A stretch of DNA of 64,000 nt. Origin: Peromyscus leucopus. Its lineage: Eukaryota; Chordata; Mammalia; Rodentia; Cricetidae. This document shows, in pieces, positions 11,276-22,800 of this stretch (its first letter is position 1; each line of letters begins with the position of its first letter). The position numbers were made by a program, and so were the translations under genes. The stretch covers positions 4,161,446-4,225,445 of the forward strand of contig NC_051076.1 in NCBI RefSeq assembly GCF_004664715.2. Reading direction: 5' to 3'. Below the pieces are notes generated by a model. The model had not been told where the DNA came from. It was given only the letters and a program-made list of their open reading frames with translations, and did no database searches.

Positions 11276-11693
11276 AGCCAAAGAGAAGGCACAGAGAAAG
11301 AAGCAGGGTACCATGCTTAATGATATTGCCCCTAATGGAAGGATCATCAAGGGTGATAAACATTCTCTTATTTTATTCTGCTGCCTTAGCCCAATTTTCT
11401 TTCTCTTTCCCAGAATCAGAGGGAATAAAAAACCATTTTCTCCTTACAAAGAGTAGGAATTCTCCCACAATACAGGCAAAATTGAGAAGCTGGGAAGCCA
11501 AAGCTATGGGGAGTGTAGGGGTAGACAGACGCCAGCTCTACCTCTGACTGGAACTGTGACCTTGTATAATGAATTTATTGGCCTTAAGGATTTTTTACTA
11601 TTAAATTTGTTCTTTGGCATTTTCCTACATGTACACAATGCATTCTGATTATTCCAACCACCCCCACTCTTCCCTTTCCCTCCCCTGTAAGTC

Positions 11694-11696
<3 letters not shown>

Positions 11697-11762
<66 letters not shown>

Positions 11763-11773
11763 TGTGTGTGTGT
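11697..11773. repeat. (CT)n plus (GT)n compound microsatellite
   Basis: About 31 CT units run straight into TGTGTGTGTGTG. The minus-strand frames reading RERERE are array translations. Confidence 0.95.
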
Positions 11774-12774
11774 TTTGAAACGCAATGCGTTTAACCCAGG
11801 CCATCTGTGTGACCATGGACCTGGGTGGGCTCAATGTTATGAAACCAGTAAGAGTGAGAAAGTGAGTCCTCCAGTAGTGACCACTAGTTCAATAGGGAGG
11901 CTGGGCCCCTGAGACCCTTATCCATGGCTGGCTGTTGACTGGCCCATTCTGTGTAGACTTTGAGGAGGTAAGCATGGTTGCAGTGTTTTTGTCATTCAAA
12001 TGGTTGTATGGTGTCCAGAAGGTGACTCCACAGTCCTCCTATCTTTTGCTTCTTGCAATCTTTCCCCTGTTCCTCTGCAGTGTTTCCTGAACCTTATAGG
12101 AATGGTATAAATGTCACATTTATAATTGAGCATTCAACCTTCCCTTATTCTCAGCACCTTCAACTGTCATGTGTCCCTGTGTTTACTGCCTTTCCTTGTA
12201 AAAAGAGGCTTCTCTGGTTAAGCCTTGAGTTTTTCATGGGCAAATTCTTGTGCAGACCAAAATTAGTCCATATGTTGGTATGCTGGAGTTGCTAATGCTG
12301 TCACTTCTCTCAGGCCTTTTCAGATCTGCTGTGTGCAGGTAGAAATGGGAGGAAACAACACACTTTAAAACAAAACATTTGTACAGTGGGAAGGCCTAAA
12401 TAAAAGCAGTGTCTGGAAGCCTTGAAACTTTAAGCTGGCTCAAGAAGGAGGGAGAATGCCAGGGCTGGAAGCTGGGAGCTGACGGAAGAGGTTTTTGGTA
12501 GCAAACATTAAGAAAGTGACTGCATTAAAACACAAACATAGCTACATCAGAAATCAGTGTACTGAGAAGGCAGCCAGCTAGATCAGCCACCAGTTTCCCT
12601 GAGGTGAGGTGGCTTTTGGCTGTATGTTGCTTTAGGAGTGCCTTGTTCATTGGCTCCTAGGTGGGCTTGCTCTTGGCAACACTTGAAAAGCATATACACA
12701 AAGAGAGAAAAATGTATCTTCTAGTAGCCTTAACATTATCCCCTCCACTTTTGCCAAACTGGACTGTGACCTCC
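11774..12774. other. No recognisable feature
   Basis: Unique-looking DNA with a single 80-codon frame lacking any domain. No SINE or LTR recognised. Confidence 0.45.
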
Positions 12775-12970
12775 TCAGTTTCTTTTCTTCTCCTTCCCGC
12801 CCCCTCTCTCCTTCCTTCCTTCCTTCCCTCCCTCCCTCCCTCCCTTCCTCCTTTTCTTCCTCCCTTCTCTCTCTCCTCTCCTTCTTTCTCGCTCCCTCTG
12901 GTCCTCTTTCCTTCCATCTCATTTCACTTTCCTCTTGGCCTCCCTCTCTCTTCTGTCTTTCCTCTCTATC
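12775..12970. repeat. Polypyrimidine tract, (CCTT)n/(CCTC)n rich
   Basis: Almost all C and T on the plus strand for about 190 bp, with CCTT and CCCT sub-arrays at 12810-12850. Open frames of 86 and 144 codons (minus) and 142 codons (plus) exist only because the tract lacks stop codons in biased sequence. Confidence 0.92.
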
Positions 12971-13299
12971 TTCTGTCTTCTCTGTCCCCAACCAGCTGTC
13001 CCTCTGTCTGGGGGAGGGGTCAGCCTCTTGCCTTAAGTAATCTACTTCTCTGTCATCAAAAATTTGTGCAGATTCACACACCTACATGATGACATTATTA
13101 CTGTGGTGTCTTTATTAATAAGTAATTTCCTAAAGAGAACCCTGGGCATCTATCTGTAGGTAGCAATCAGCCTAGAAACTGTTCCATGAATTGAGGGAAG
13201 GAGGCTTCCCTTTGATGGGTATCAGATATGTTTTTAGTTTGTGGTGGGGGAAGGGTAATAATGAAGGGGGTAACCGGAAAAGAATGGTGAAAACTCAAC

Positions 13300-13720
13300 C
13301 CCATTTCATTAAATCTTCATGAATATGCAAAATAGGACTAATTGCCCTCTTCAAAAACTAATCATTCTGAATTTTACAAGTTGAATTATAAAAACCTGAC
13401 ACACTTATTTTCCTCTTTTATTATATTTGTAAGCATTACTCCTTCTGCAAAGAAAATCAAATCCTATTTTTGTCAGCTGCTGTGATCCCCCCCCCCCATT
13501 TTTCTGCTGAGACCTGCTTCTCCCCTCCCTCTGCCTAGCGCTGCTGCAGTCTGGCCATGTGTATTAATTGCCCTGTGAGATGCGCTTGAAGTCATTAGAA
13601 TTCCCTGTTCAGAACTATTATCTTGTGCCATTGTGCCTTTGCATTATATTTATTTAAATGTGCCTCTTCTGAATTAGCTCATTTTTAACAGCTAGCCATG
13701 CCTGAAATATCGTTCCCATC
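13300..13720. promoter_or_regulatory. Candidate conserved non-coding element
   Basis: This is an AT-rich, repeat-free stretch with an octamer-like word 'atgcaaaa' near 13325, 'taatt' homeodomain cores, 'gtattaattgccctgtgaga' near 13561 and CpGs kept at 13539 and 13582. The look is that of developmental enhancers, but conservation cannot be tested from one sequence. A C-homopolymer of about 12 lies near 13486-13497. Confidence 0.3.
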
Positions 13721-14539
13721 CAAGCCACCCTCATATCATTTTTCTTTCCTTGGTAGAAGAGATGTCTGCACCCAGCCTTCCATTCCAACAGGGCAGCTTT
13801 GTTAGGAGGCAGAGCTGCTTTTGTATGGCAGCTTCCCAGGAAGGACTCAGTGCTCAGACCCTGTCTGCAAGGAGGCAGCCTGGAGGAAATGGGTTAAACT
13901 CTAACCATTGGAAAGTGTCCTCCCTGGAACAGGCTGACTCTTTTCTACTGTGTGATTTTCACTGAGGAAATAAAGAAGCCAACTCAAGTTTCTAGTCTTT
14001 CCTTGGCCTTAAAGACTCCCAAGATGATGCCACATCCTCACTGGCAGCTACTCAGGCGCTATCAGCTGTCTCCAGAGTCACCCTGACTTAGAGCAGTATG
14101 ATGCATTAAATGGTCACACAAGTTTTCTCTTAGACCTGGGCTTCCTAGGGCCACTAAGAAAGTTCTGACTGGCATGGAAATTTCTGTTTCTCTACTAAGT
14201 CTAAACTGATAACCCACCTTATCAAACTGAGGTTTGTTTCTGTTTTGTTTTCTCTTTCCCCTTGTCTACCTCATGCGTCCATCTTTCCATTCAGAACAGA
14301 CAGGACGGTTTACTTAACAGCTGAGCCCAGTTTATTATGTATTATTCTTACATCTCCAGACTCCAGAGAGATTTTTCTCTAGACCATTGCTGCCCAGATC
14401 ATAGGCTCCCTGTGCCACATTTGCATAAAGACACACTGCCAAAAATGCAGCACCCCGCCCCCTGCAGGGGGGTTTGTGGACTTCTTATCATGCCCTCATT
14501 ATACCTTTTTATCTTGTGAGGAAAGTAGAATAGAGGGCC

Positions 14540-14800
14540 TTAAGCAAGGTTAACAATCCAGTGAGTGGTGAACAATAGATTCGAGCACAGGTTCATATTA
14601 GATTTATTTTCTTCCCACAACACCAAGCTGGCAGCATTAGAAATGAAGTCGATATGTTGGCATGAATATTTGGCAGAGAAAATCAGGAAAGGCGTTACGG
14701 ACAGCGTAGGCCAGACGTTTGATTTAAAACTGAAGAGAAGTGCTTTGTGTTATGGAGAGAAAGATAAACACATTTCTGTCAGTGTAAAAATGGCAAGTTC
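14540..14800. promoter_or_regulatory. Candidate conserved non-coding element
   Basis: A repeat-free block that retains several CpGs in AT-rich DNA ('gattcgagc', 'agtcgatatg', 'aggcgttacggacagcgtag', 'agacgtttg'). CpGs decay quickly in methylated neutral DNA, so their clustering suggests constraint or unmethylated status. A 91-codon frame crosses it but has no recognised domain. Confidence 0.3.
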
Positions 14801-16033
14801 AGACCCCAGTACTCTTGGGGTTCTTGTAAGCCTGAGATAAGATGCATTGAGGAGACAGTCTTTGGGAACTATCATAGAAGTCCCTCAAGTGAAGAAATAT
14901 TTACCCAGAATGTCTGGTTTACAACAAACCTTTTAACAAGGTTTGTGAATGAACATGAGCTCTTAATGCCAGTGCTTTTGGAGACGGTCTTGCTGCTAAG
15001 GCAAGTCAATACTAGCACTATGAGTGTGGAGTCTCTGGGTCTGAGGTCCAGCACCAGCACACCGCTGTCATCTTTACTGGCTCTGAAAATACATCTCCTC
15101 AAAAGTGCTGTGTGAAGATTGGCAGGGGAAGAGCTCTCTGGTTCCTCTGAGTGTTACAGACCACGAAGACCAGCATGATAAGATGAAAATCTGGCTTTTC
15201 ATTTCCCTCGAGATCTTGCTTTGAGTCTGGTTCCCTGCAGTGGAGATTACCAGACTTCCTAAATTCTGGGAAGAAAAGGAAGTATCTCTGTGAATTGAAA
15301 CTGACTGGAATCCATTCATGAGAAAAGGGCTCAACACATTGATTGAGTTTCTAGATAGGGGTCTGGGTTAGGAATGAACCTGGAGGTGGTTCTACACTGT
15401 CCTCCTGGGGTGATGAGCAGGCTGAGGTACAGGGATGAGCTTGAGAGGACATGTGAGCTTGAGGAGACCAGTTCAGCTCACCCTCAGTGCAGTGGGCACA
15501 CTGGGAGCAGTCTGATCCTGTCTTTCTCTTAGACTTCCTGGTTCTTGGGAGAAAAATCACAGAAAAAAAAAAAAGCAGCATCACAGAGATTACATCTGAT
15601 GCCACAGGCAGCCTCCTGCTTCCAACCTCCAGAGCTCTGAATATGATTTCAGAGAACTCAGGAGAGAGGTTGTGCCTATGTGGAGAGACTCCCATCCTTG
15701 TCTGTCTTCATCCAAGTCACCTTCCTTTCCAGCCCCCAAAACATGGATATAGTTCTTTCCTTTATTAAAATGTATTTTTCTTTAATTTAACAAGCAACAA
15801 TCTGAAAAAAAAAAAAAAAAAAAAGTCCCAAGCTTGGCATTTCAGCCAGTAAGTCAAGGCCTCCCTTAACAATGCCTCCCTTTTTAACAACAAAGCAGAC
15901 AGGATTGCATCTCTGCGTGAGATTATCCTGGGGTAGCACAGTTACAAAGGACTCTGTCCTCCAGTGTGCACCTGAGAGGATGGAATGAAAGTGGGTGGTG
16001 GATGGGTTGGGCCAGAACAAGGGTAGGTAGAAG
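14801..16033. other. No recognised gene or repeat, one poly(A) run
   Basis: Unique-looking DNA. A 20-A homopolymer lies at 15805-15824 with no SINE body upstream, so it is either an orphan tail or slippage. Frames of 76-114 codons on both strands overlap each other and are not credible genes. Confidence 0.45.
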
Positions 16034-16345
16034 GGCTGGGGGATGGCTCAGTAAAGTGCTTGCTGAAAAAACATGGAGACCTGGTTGTGGGTGTGCAGGC
16101 CTGTAATCCTAGGGCTGGGTAGGCAAAGACAGGAGCATCCCTGGTACTTGCTATCCATCCAGGCTAGCCAAATCAACAAGCTCCAGATTCTTTGAAAGAC
16201 CTTGTCTCAAAAACACAGAGTGGACAGCCACTGAGGAGGACACCTGGTGTTGGCCTCGGCCTCCACACATGTGCACACACACTTGCACACTCCCTCCCTC
16301 CCATGTACTTGCACACATACAAACATGCTTAAACATATGCACACA
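16034..16345 (+). mobile_element. B4 (RSINE-type) SINE
   Basis: The head is ID/tRNA-like ('ggctgggggatggctcagta'). It is followed by a B1-like segment ('aggcctgtaatcctagggct', 'agaccttgtctcaaaaacac') and then the typical tail 'gaggacacctggtgttggcc' 'tcggcctccacacatgtgca'. The order is that of the rodent B4 family, an ID-B1 fusion. It ends in a CA-rich simple tail near 16345. No clear TSD. Confidence 0.8.
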
Positions 16346-16939
16346 AGAGTGGGTCAGAGGGTGCAGACACAGCTAGCAGTTTCAATCTCCTGTGAGAAAC
16401 CAGAGCCTCTAATGGAGTTGCTGACTAAGTGAATGGTAGATTTTTTTTTTCTACTTTCACTCTTTTCATTCTGCTGTCAGATGACCCCATTGGCTAATTC
16501 GTTTTCTCCCTGAAGACTGCTGAATATTTAAAGCAAGGACTTTAGATGTGCCCAGTGATTTCACATCAGGGTTATATCCGGCTTAATTTCCTCTTACAAG
16601 ACCTCTTCTGATACTCTCTCCTCTCCTGTATTCCCAGGTGCCCCACCAGCCCAGCTGCTGGTTATGGCCCCTCCTCCCCATAGTCAGCCATGCCAATTCT
16701 TCCTCACCCCTTCCCCAAGACCCTTTGTCCCACTGACAGAGAAATTTGAAGATCAGCTTGTAAGTAGAATAAATTCACTCATAACTCAAAACTACTTATG
16801 TAAAACCAGCTCCAAACACTGGCTTGCTTTTCCAGCAAAAACTCGGATGTGACATGGGGTAGCTCAGGCTCTTTCAGATCTCTAAATGCCCACAGGTTTT
16901 CCTGAGGTCAGCAAACAGTCGACTTGAAAGGGAGATATT

Positions 16940-17100
16940 GTGATTTTTGTCCAAGAAACTTAAATTATGAGTGATCATTGCCTCATCTTTAAAATGGAAA
17001 TAATGATTACATAAAAATGCATGGGGCTGGTGTGAGAATTAAACTGTGGTACTATTTGTAACTGTTTTATACAACACTATAAGCATAAGACATATTGTTC
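16940..17100 (+). repeat. MIR SINE
   Basis: 'cattgcctcatctttaaaat' 'ggaaataatgattacat' and 'ggctggtgtgagaattaaac' follow the MIR 3' half (cctcatctgtaaaatggggataataa...gttgtgaggattaaat). This is an ancient mammal-wide copy. Confidence 0.75.
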
Positions 17101-17602
17101 GTGCTAGTTGGAGGCAGATGTCTTGACAGGAAATCTCTGGAGGTCGCTCTCAGTGTAAACATCCCATAATTCTCTGCCTCAAGACAGGGAGATGAACTGC
17201 TGCAGCTGCTGCCCTTAGCAACGGGCAGGCTGAGGCAGGCTGCAGTTCACCATAGGGGCCACTAGATGGCACATCCCTTGAAAAGCTTCTCTCGATGCCA
17301 CAGCACATCTGGATCCTCCCAGAGGAAGCACCTTAAAGGTCATGGAGTCAATGTGGAAGAAACCCGGAGTACTTTTTCCTCCAAGGCGACAGAGTCCTGT
17401 GCGAGGATCAGAAGGGATCTGGAGTTGAAGAAATACACATAAATGAGGCACGCCACCCTTTCTTGCTTGTCTCAGTACTTCACATTTTCTTCACTCCATT
17501 GCAGGGCCCAGAGATGCAGTGGAACCCCATGAGGCAACTGAAAGAGGCAAAGCAACTGCTTTATCTGATCCCCTCAAAAGGAGAGCAGTGTGAGGAAAAA
17601 AT

Positions 17603-17690
17603 GTTTCATCCAAGACAGCCTTTTTGCACTTGATCTGTTAGAATTTCAAGATGGAGACAAAGTTTTCTGTTTGTTCGACCCTCTTTCCCT
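17603..17690. repeat. Local duplication, copy 1
   Basis: Positions 17631-17690 match 18291-18350 at 58 of 60 bases, and homology fades to the left through 'gacagcctttttgcact'. The flanks do not match. I do not recognise the unit as a known repeat; it contains 'tttgttcgaccctctttccc'. Confidence 0.85.
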
Positions 17691-18262
17691 GTCGCCATTT
17701 ATTCCACAACAGGGCAGGTGTCTAATGCCCTGCAAGCTCCCTTAGCCTCTCCTTGGAGCCCTCTGTAATAGGAAAGAGTCCTCTTAGAAGATACAGTGCT
17801 CCAACAAGCTTTACTTTTGAGAAATTCCGTTCAGACAAAAGCTGACCAGGAGACCATGCAAAGAGCTACCCTGGGTCTGGGAGGAAGTCTCTAGAAGGGC
17901 GATTACCTGTGGCATCTTGTGCGGTCATGTCCTCTATGCCCATAGGATTTGCATCACAGAGGTACTTGGGATCATCAGATACATAGCACAAACACTACAT
18001 GCTATATCCTTGGGAGGGCCTTTGACAAGGACTCTCCAGTCAGTCTAAAGAATTTGCATCCTTCATTTATTCAATTCCACTGATCTTAAGGAGCTTGTAA
18101 AGCTTCAGTCACACCTCCTGAACCCTCAGAAGAATCTTTCAGTGGCATCCTTCACACAGAGGAACAGCTGTGACAAAAGTCCAGCTGTTACTACAGAGAA
18201 CTACTAGGAACAGCAAGGAGGGGGTGCTGTGCCTAACAGATACATGTGTCTTACATCTAAGG

Positions 18263-18350
18263 GTCTTTTGTCCGAGACAGCCTTTGCACTTGATCTGTTA
18301 GAATTTCAAGACGGAGGCAAAGTTTTCTGTTTGTTCGACCCTCTTTCCCT
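18263..18350. repeat. Local duplication, copy 2
   Basis: This is a direct repeat of 17603-17690 exactly 660 bp downstream over its best part. It differs at two bases in the 60-bp core (ATGGAGAC versus ACGGAGGC) and by a 2-bp T-run change. It falls in a 63-codon frame which is not otherwise gene-like. Confidence 0.85.
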
Positions 18351-18477
18351 CTCTAACTTATGGTTCTGTACTCTGCTGTCACTCAGCAAATATAACTGCC
18401 ACTTTTCTAACATTAGTTAATGCAAAACTGATCTAGATAAAGCTCCTGGAACACTCGTGTTTAGCATCTTATATTTC

Positions 18478-18676
18478 TAAGATTTATTTTTATTTCTAAT
18501 TATGTGAATGTGTGTATTGGGGTATCCATACACAGTACAGGTGCTCATGGAGGAGAATCATTCGATCTCCCTATAACCGGAGTTTACAGCCAGATGTGGG
18601 TTCTGAGAATTGAACTCAGATTCTCTGCAAGAGCAGCAAGAATTCTTAGTTGCCTAATCATTTTTCCTGTCCTATC
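18478..18676 (-). mobile_element. B3 SINE, antisense
   Basis: 'agatttatttttatttctaa', 'atgtgggttctgagaattga', 'actcagattctctgcaagag' and 'cctaatcatttttcctgtcc' are the reversed order of a B3/B2-class SINE (tRNA-like head at the right end, A/T-rich tail at the left). It is moderately diverged. Confidence 0.75.
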
Positions 18677-20672
18677 TAGTATTCTTTTTAATGACAATAA
18701 TAGTAATGGATAATACTTCTTAATTACAAAGGGAGAAGTGGAACAAGACCAGATTATTTTTGTCTGCTTTGTTAATTTTTTTCAGAAACTGAAAACCATG
18801 TGTGGAGTGTCAATATAGGCAGCCCTGGATAAAGATTTATTTAATAAGAGTGGTTCTGACCATGGGCTTTGTGTTAAAGATCTCCTGGAAAGGGTTATTA
18901 TCATTTTCATCCAAGTCAGAAGTAAGAGAATTGAAGCTAAGAAAACAGACACAACTTATTATGTTCTCCAAACTGTGATGAGCAGTGCCTGGTTGTAAAA
19001 CTTCTCTAAAGCTAGACACTCTAGAAGCCTTGCTCAAATTCTTTTGAGAACTCACAAGTGGGAATATACACTTTTTGTGGCCTTTTATAAATTATTATTT
19101 TTATTAACAAAAGAGGGCAGGAAAAAGTCTTCCCAGTGCCTGGGTCAAACCCACAGAGTTGAGAAGGACAAACCTTCTTGCATATCTATGGAGAAGTTCC
19201 CTCTCAGAAGTTGGCCTTCAAGTCTGGACACTAGGAGGGGAAAGCAGTTATCACAACCTGGGAAAGTTCCTGTACTAAGATTATGTATGCTCTAGTTTCA
19301 GCCATGTTGACTGATAGAGGAGAGAGGAATATCGAGACACACATAAGGGAGAGAACTTTGATTGACAAGAGTAAAATTGGAAGTGGTTATGAATGGAGTC
19401 TAGTGTAGGATCATTTTCCCTCTGAAGGGCTTGTATTTGTTCTACAGACTTTCATGGAGCACATGTTTAGGTTATCCAGTCTTCTCAGTGATGAGGACCC
19501 TGCCCATGATATGGAGCTAGTTGCTACAGGTCACCATTGCTTCCAAGCAAACTTGTACCTTTCCCTTAGCCTCCACTCACCAAGGTAGGGGAGAACCCTC
19601 TGAGGGGCCTTACAAGATTTTCTAGACCTCAAAATACAAAGTCCAGGTTGGGCTCACTATTTTAATTATTTCAAATTCATTAAAATAACTCCCATAATTT
19701 ACATCCATTCTATTTTTATTCCCCTTCCCATTCTAGCACTTTGTAGAATTAATCCCACGAAACACAGATGGAATTCAAGATTCTAAGATCTTCTGATTAG
19801 AGTTATCTTGTACACTGGAGAGTAACTGTTGTTCATGGCTGGAGTTCTTCAGAAAACTGGAAGCTTGGTTTGGAAAAAGACCTTATACATGATGGATTTG
19901 AATGCTTCCGTTTTATAAATGAGAGGGCAAGGTTTCTGATAGTGTGAATAATGGTCCTAGGTATGGGGCCACATGTTACCCTATCCAGAACAGAAAACCC
20001 ACAGATTTGCCCGTGAAAATAATGGTGCAAAGAGAAGAGACACCAAGGGAAGGAGGCAGCAGCAATGCCACTCACTCTGGATACGCAGCCGAGAGGTTGC
20101 CACAGCTTTACCCAGATTATTTTTTATGGTAGGTAGATGGGTTCACCTGCTTCTCTCCCAGCAGATTTCCTCTTTTATTCAGAACTGCAAGATCTCATGT
20201 AAGTCTGTAAACACAAATTGTCCTTATAGCCACTTGATGGAAATATTCTCACCACCTCCAGGAGGGTGTTATCACTTCAACTCTTCACATTTGACATTAA
20301 TCTTAAAAGCCCACTCACCCTCCTTCATCTGACCTACAGTGGCACCATATCCTCTCTCAGATCAGATGCAGCCTTCAGAGCCTGATGGCAAAGGGCTGAG
20401 AAAATGCCAGCAGATTTTGAATGACTTCCTGCCATGTCCCTGTCACTATGCTCTTTTTAATTCACATCAAAACCTGGGGCTCTGTGAGAATTAGAAGTAA
20501 TGCTCGGTAACTATGAACAGTCTCCTCCTCCCCAATACTGTAAGATCATACTGTCTGAACAGCTTGAGTAAAGAATCACCTGTTTGAGAAGAAAGGCAAG
20601 CACCTGACTGAGAGAACACCCCATTCCTTGATCCAGGATGGACAAGCAGTATGAGAGGAAATGAAGTCTATT
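18677..20672. other. No recognisable feature
   Basis: About 2 kb of unique-looking DNA. The longest frame is 119 codons at 19973-20332, overlapped by an 80-codon frame on the other strand. No domain, no splice structure and no known repeat that I can defend. Confidence 0.45.
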
Positions 20673-20795
20673 TTAGCTAGGTATGTGTTCACCTCTGTAA
20701 TCCCAGTTGAGGCAAGAGTATTTATTACAGGTTTGAGATCCAAAGTGAGCTGCATAGTGATTTTTTTTCACAACTAAACCCTCCCAAAACACAAA
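20673..20795 (+). mobile_element. Old B1-type SINE
   Basis: 'agctaggtatgtgttcacct' 'ctgtaatcccagt' and 'gaggcaagagtatttattac' 'aggtttgagatc' follow the B1 order, ending in 'ctgcatagtga' and a T/A-rich tail. It is highly diverged with an internal deletion, so it is an early copy. Confidence 0.6.
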
Positions 20796-21182
20796 CAAAA
20801 CCAACTCAATGTAAACAACTACAAAAGATAACATCTCCCTTTAAGCCTTCGAGATTCTGGGGGTCATTTGTTAGTGCAGTCAAATCTAGCCTGTCCCAAC
20901 TAACTAACATGGCTGCTTTGATTAACTTCACTTCATGGAACAAGATACCAGATCTCAGAAAGAAAGGATAATTAATATAAGTCTTAAGTGCTTGGAGTGT
21001 CAGATCTGAAGCTGTGATCTTTCTACTACAAAGAGGCCTATATCCATACACCATGGTCATCTACCCATGTAACATGTATAGCTACCCATGTGACTTCAGC
21101 CTTACAATTGCCCTTTCTGCCCTCAACCCCTAATGCTTCTTGTATTGTGTATTCAAATGCTTACTGGATTTCTCAAGGACAG

Positions 21183-21344
21183 TATAGTGATTTGAAAGAA
21201 AATGGTCCTCATGGGCTCATATATGCTTGATCCAGTCAACAAAACTACTTAGGAGGTGAGGTATTCTTGGAGTAGGTGTGATCTTGTTGGAGGAAGTGTT
21301 TTATTGGGGGTCAGCTTTGAGATTTCAAAATCCTGTGCCAGGCC

Positions 21345-21416
<72 letters not shown>

Positions 21417-21648
21417 GTCTCTGTCTCTCTCTGTCTCTCTCTCTCTGTCTCTCTCTCTCTCAACTTTAGGTTTATAGGTGAGCTCTCAGCTACTTCTCCA
21501 ATACCATGTCTGTCTGTCTGCTTCCCTGTTTTCTGCAATGATCATGGACTCACCTTCTGAAATTGTAAGCAAGCTCCCAATTAAATACCTTCCTTTATAA
21601 GTTACCTTGGTCATGGTGTTTCCCCACAGCAATAGGACAGTAACTACA
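21183..21648 (+). mobile_element. MT-type MaLR solo LTR with perfect 5-bp TSD
   Basis: The LTR begins 'tatagtgatttgaaag' (from TGTGGTGGTTTGAA) and passes 'catgggctcatatatgcttg', 'tcttgttggaggaagtg', 'tgagctctcagctacttctc' and 'gtaagcaagctcccaattaa' to end 'cagtaactaca'. It is bracketed by GACAG at 21178-21182 and 21649-21653, a 5-bp TSD as expected for ERVL/MaLR. A CT array of about 117 bp sits inside at the place of a short CT-rich LTR segment, making it longer than its relatives (466 bp versus about 370). MT LTRs are known to drive oocyte transcripts in mouse; activity here is unknown. Confidence 0.88.
21347..21463. repeat. (CT)n array with GTCT interruptions
   Basis: The array has about 30 uninterrupted CT units, then CT runs broken by single G bases (TGTCTCTC). 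It lies wholly inside the MT LTR 21183-21648. Frames of Leu/Ser repeats are artefacts. Confidence 0.95.
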
Positions 21649-21677
21649 GACAGCCTTGACCATTACCATGTGTCCTG

Positions 21678-21793
21678 TTTTGGATCAGATTCCACTATCC
21701 CACCACATACCTAGGTTAGTTTTGGATTCCACCATCCTACAATGCACCCCAGTTATTTTCTAATTCCACCACCCAACCACAACCCCAGGTGAT
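21678..21793. repeat. Three imperfect ~38-bp tandem units
   Basis: Units beginning 'ttttggatcagattccacta' (21678), 'ttttggattccaccatccta' (21720) and 'attttctaattccaccaccc' (about 21756) share 'ATTCCACCA..CC..CAC..CCCCAGTTA'-like content. Periodicity is irregular at 36-42 bp. This is an old, short minisatellite. Confidence 0.65.
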
Positions 21794-21799
21794 ATTCTG

Positions 21800-22030
21800 A
21801 TTTCCCAGGGCACCTGCGTGCTCCCGCCAACAATTTCTCAGCATTGATATTTACAGAAAAATAATAAACATAATCCACATTGGCGCCTGTATCGACCCCC
21901 AGATTCCACTGACATTTAGGAATAAGTGATGGATTGCCTTTTGTTCGAGGCTGGCTGAACTGACCTGCATGGCCTGTACATAATTTACTTTTGATTAAAG
22001 GAGTGCTTCAACATCTAGATTCTGTTTGGG
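21800..22030. promoter_or_regulatory. Candidate conserved non-coding element
   Basis: Repeat-free DNA with retained CpGs ('ctcccgccaac', 'ttggcgcctgtatcgacccc', 'ttgttcgaggc'). The near-palindromic word CTTTTGATTAAAG at 21988-22000 resembles TCF/LEF sites. No open frame of note. The regulatory reading is an inference only. Confidence 0.3.
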
Positions 22031-22714
22031 AGCAAGAGGCAGGATCAATATGTGTATGACACAAACTTTCAAACAATGGACTGTGAGTGAGAAGTCTCTG
22101 TAGTCCATTCACCAGGGAGGAGGTGGGAGGGCAGAGGGAGGGAGGCCTGGAGCTCCTAAGTTGGACCTGGGATCCAGTGTAGCCTGAGAAGCTTTGCTTT
22201 CTGCAGATTTGGGCGTGTGCTGTTGGGGGGGGCTAAACTGTGGAGGGCTGGGATTACTGGCCAGCACATGTAGAATAAGGAGCAGCAGAGTGCCCGCAGC
22301 TGCCCATAAAAACCCAGCCTTAAAGGGTGGGATTCTCTTCCACTATTTTGCCTTTTGTTGTCCACCCTACAAGGAGAATAAGTTATCTTCAGGCCATTTG
22401 TTCATTGTTTGATTTCAAACTGAGCACTTCTAGAAAAAAGAGAATACCATGGTCGGTTTGGCCACACTCACCACTTCCCAGGAACAGTAACACCTCACAT
22501 TGTTTTGTGTTGGCTCCTTTGGCTTCTGCCTCTGCACAGGGCACTGGACACTGTGTTTCCTGCTGTGATGATGAATTTCCTGTATGTATTCATTGGAAAA
22601 TAACTTTTGCTTTTCTTCTTAGTGGATATATCTCTGGCTGGCTGCAGGATAAAAATATGTTTAAAAGCATTTTTATGACACACAAACTCCATTTCATTTG
22701 TTTCTCACACAGAC

Positions 22715-22800
22715 CAGTGTGAGCCACTATGTGAGTACTTGGAACTGAACCTAGGTCCTATGCAACTGCTCATAAGCACTGATCCATTTCTCCAGCTTCC
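22715..22800 (-). mobile_element. B2 SINE 5' half, antisense
   Basis: The minus strand reads 'ggaagctggagaaatggatc' 'agtgcttatgagcagttgca', then 'cctaggttcagttccaagta', matching the tRNA-derived B2 head. The 3' half and tail are missing. Confidence 0.65.

Noticed and set aside
12647..13089. Overlapping 144- and 142-codon frames
   Set aside because: They exist on opposite strands of a polypyrimidine tract, so stop codons are absent through base bias alone.
15805..15824. Poly(A) tail of a processed pseudogene
   Set aside because: The upstream 700 bp shows no recognisable coding sequence, AATAAA signal in place or TSD.
22327..22722. 131-codon plus-strand frame
   Set aside because: No recognisable domain, ends at an antisense B2 fragment, and is opposed by another frame on the minus strand. 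Treated as chance.
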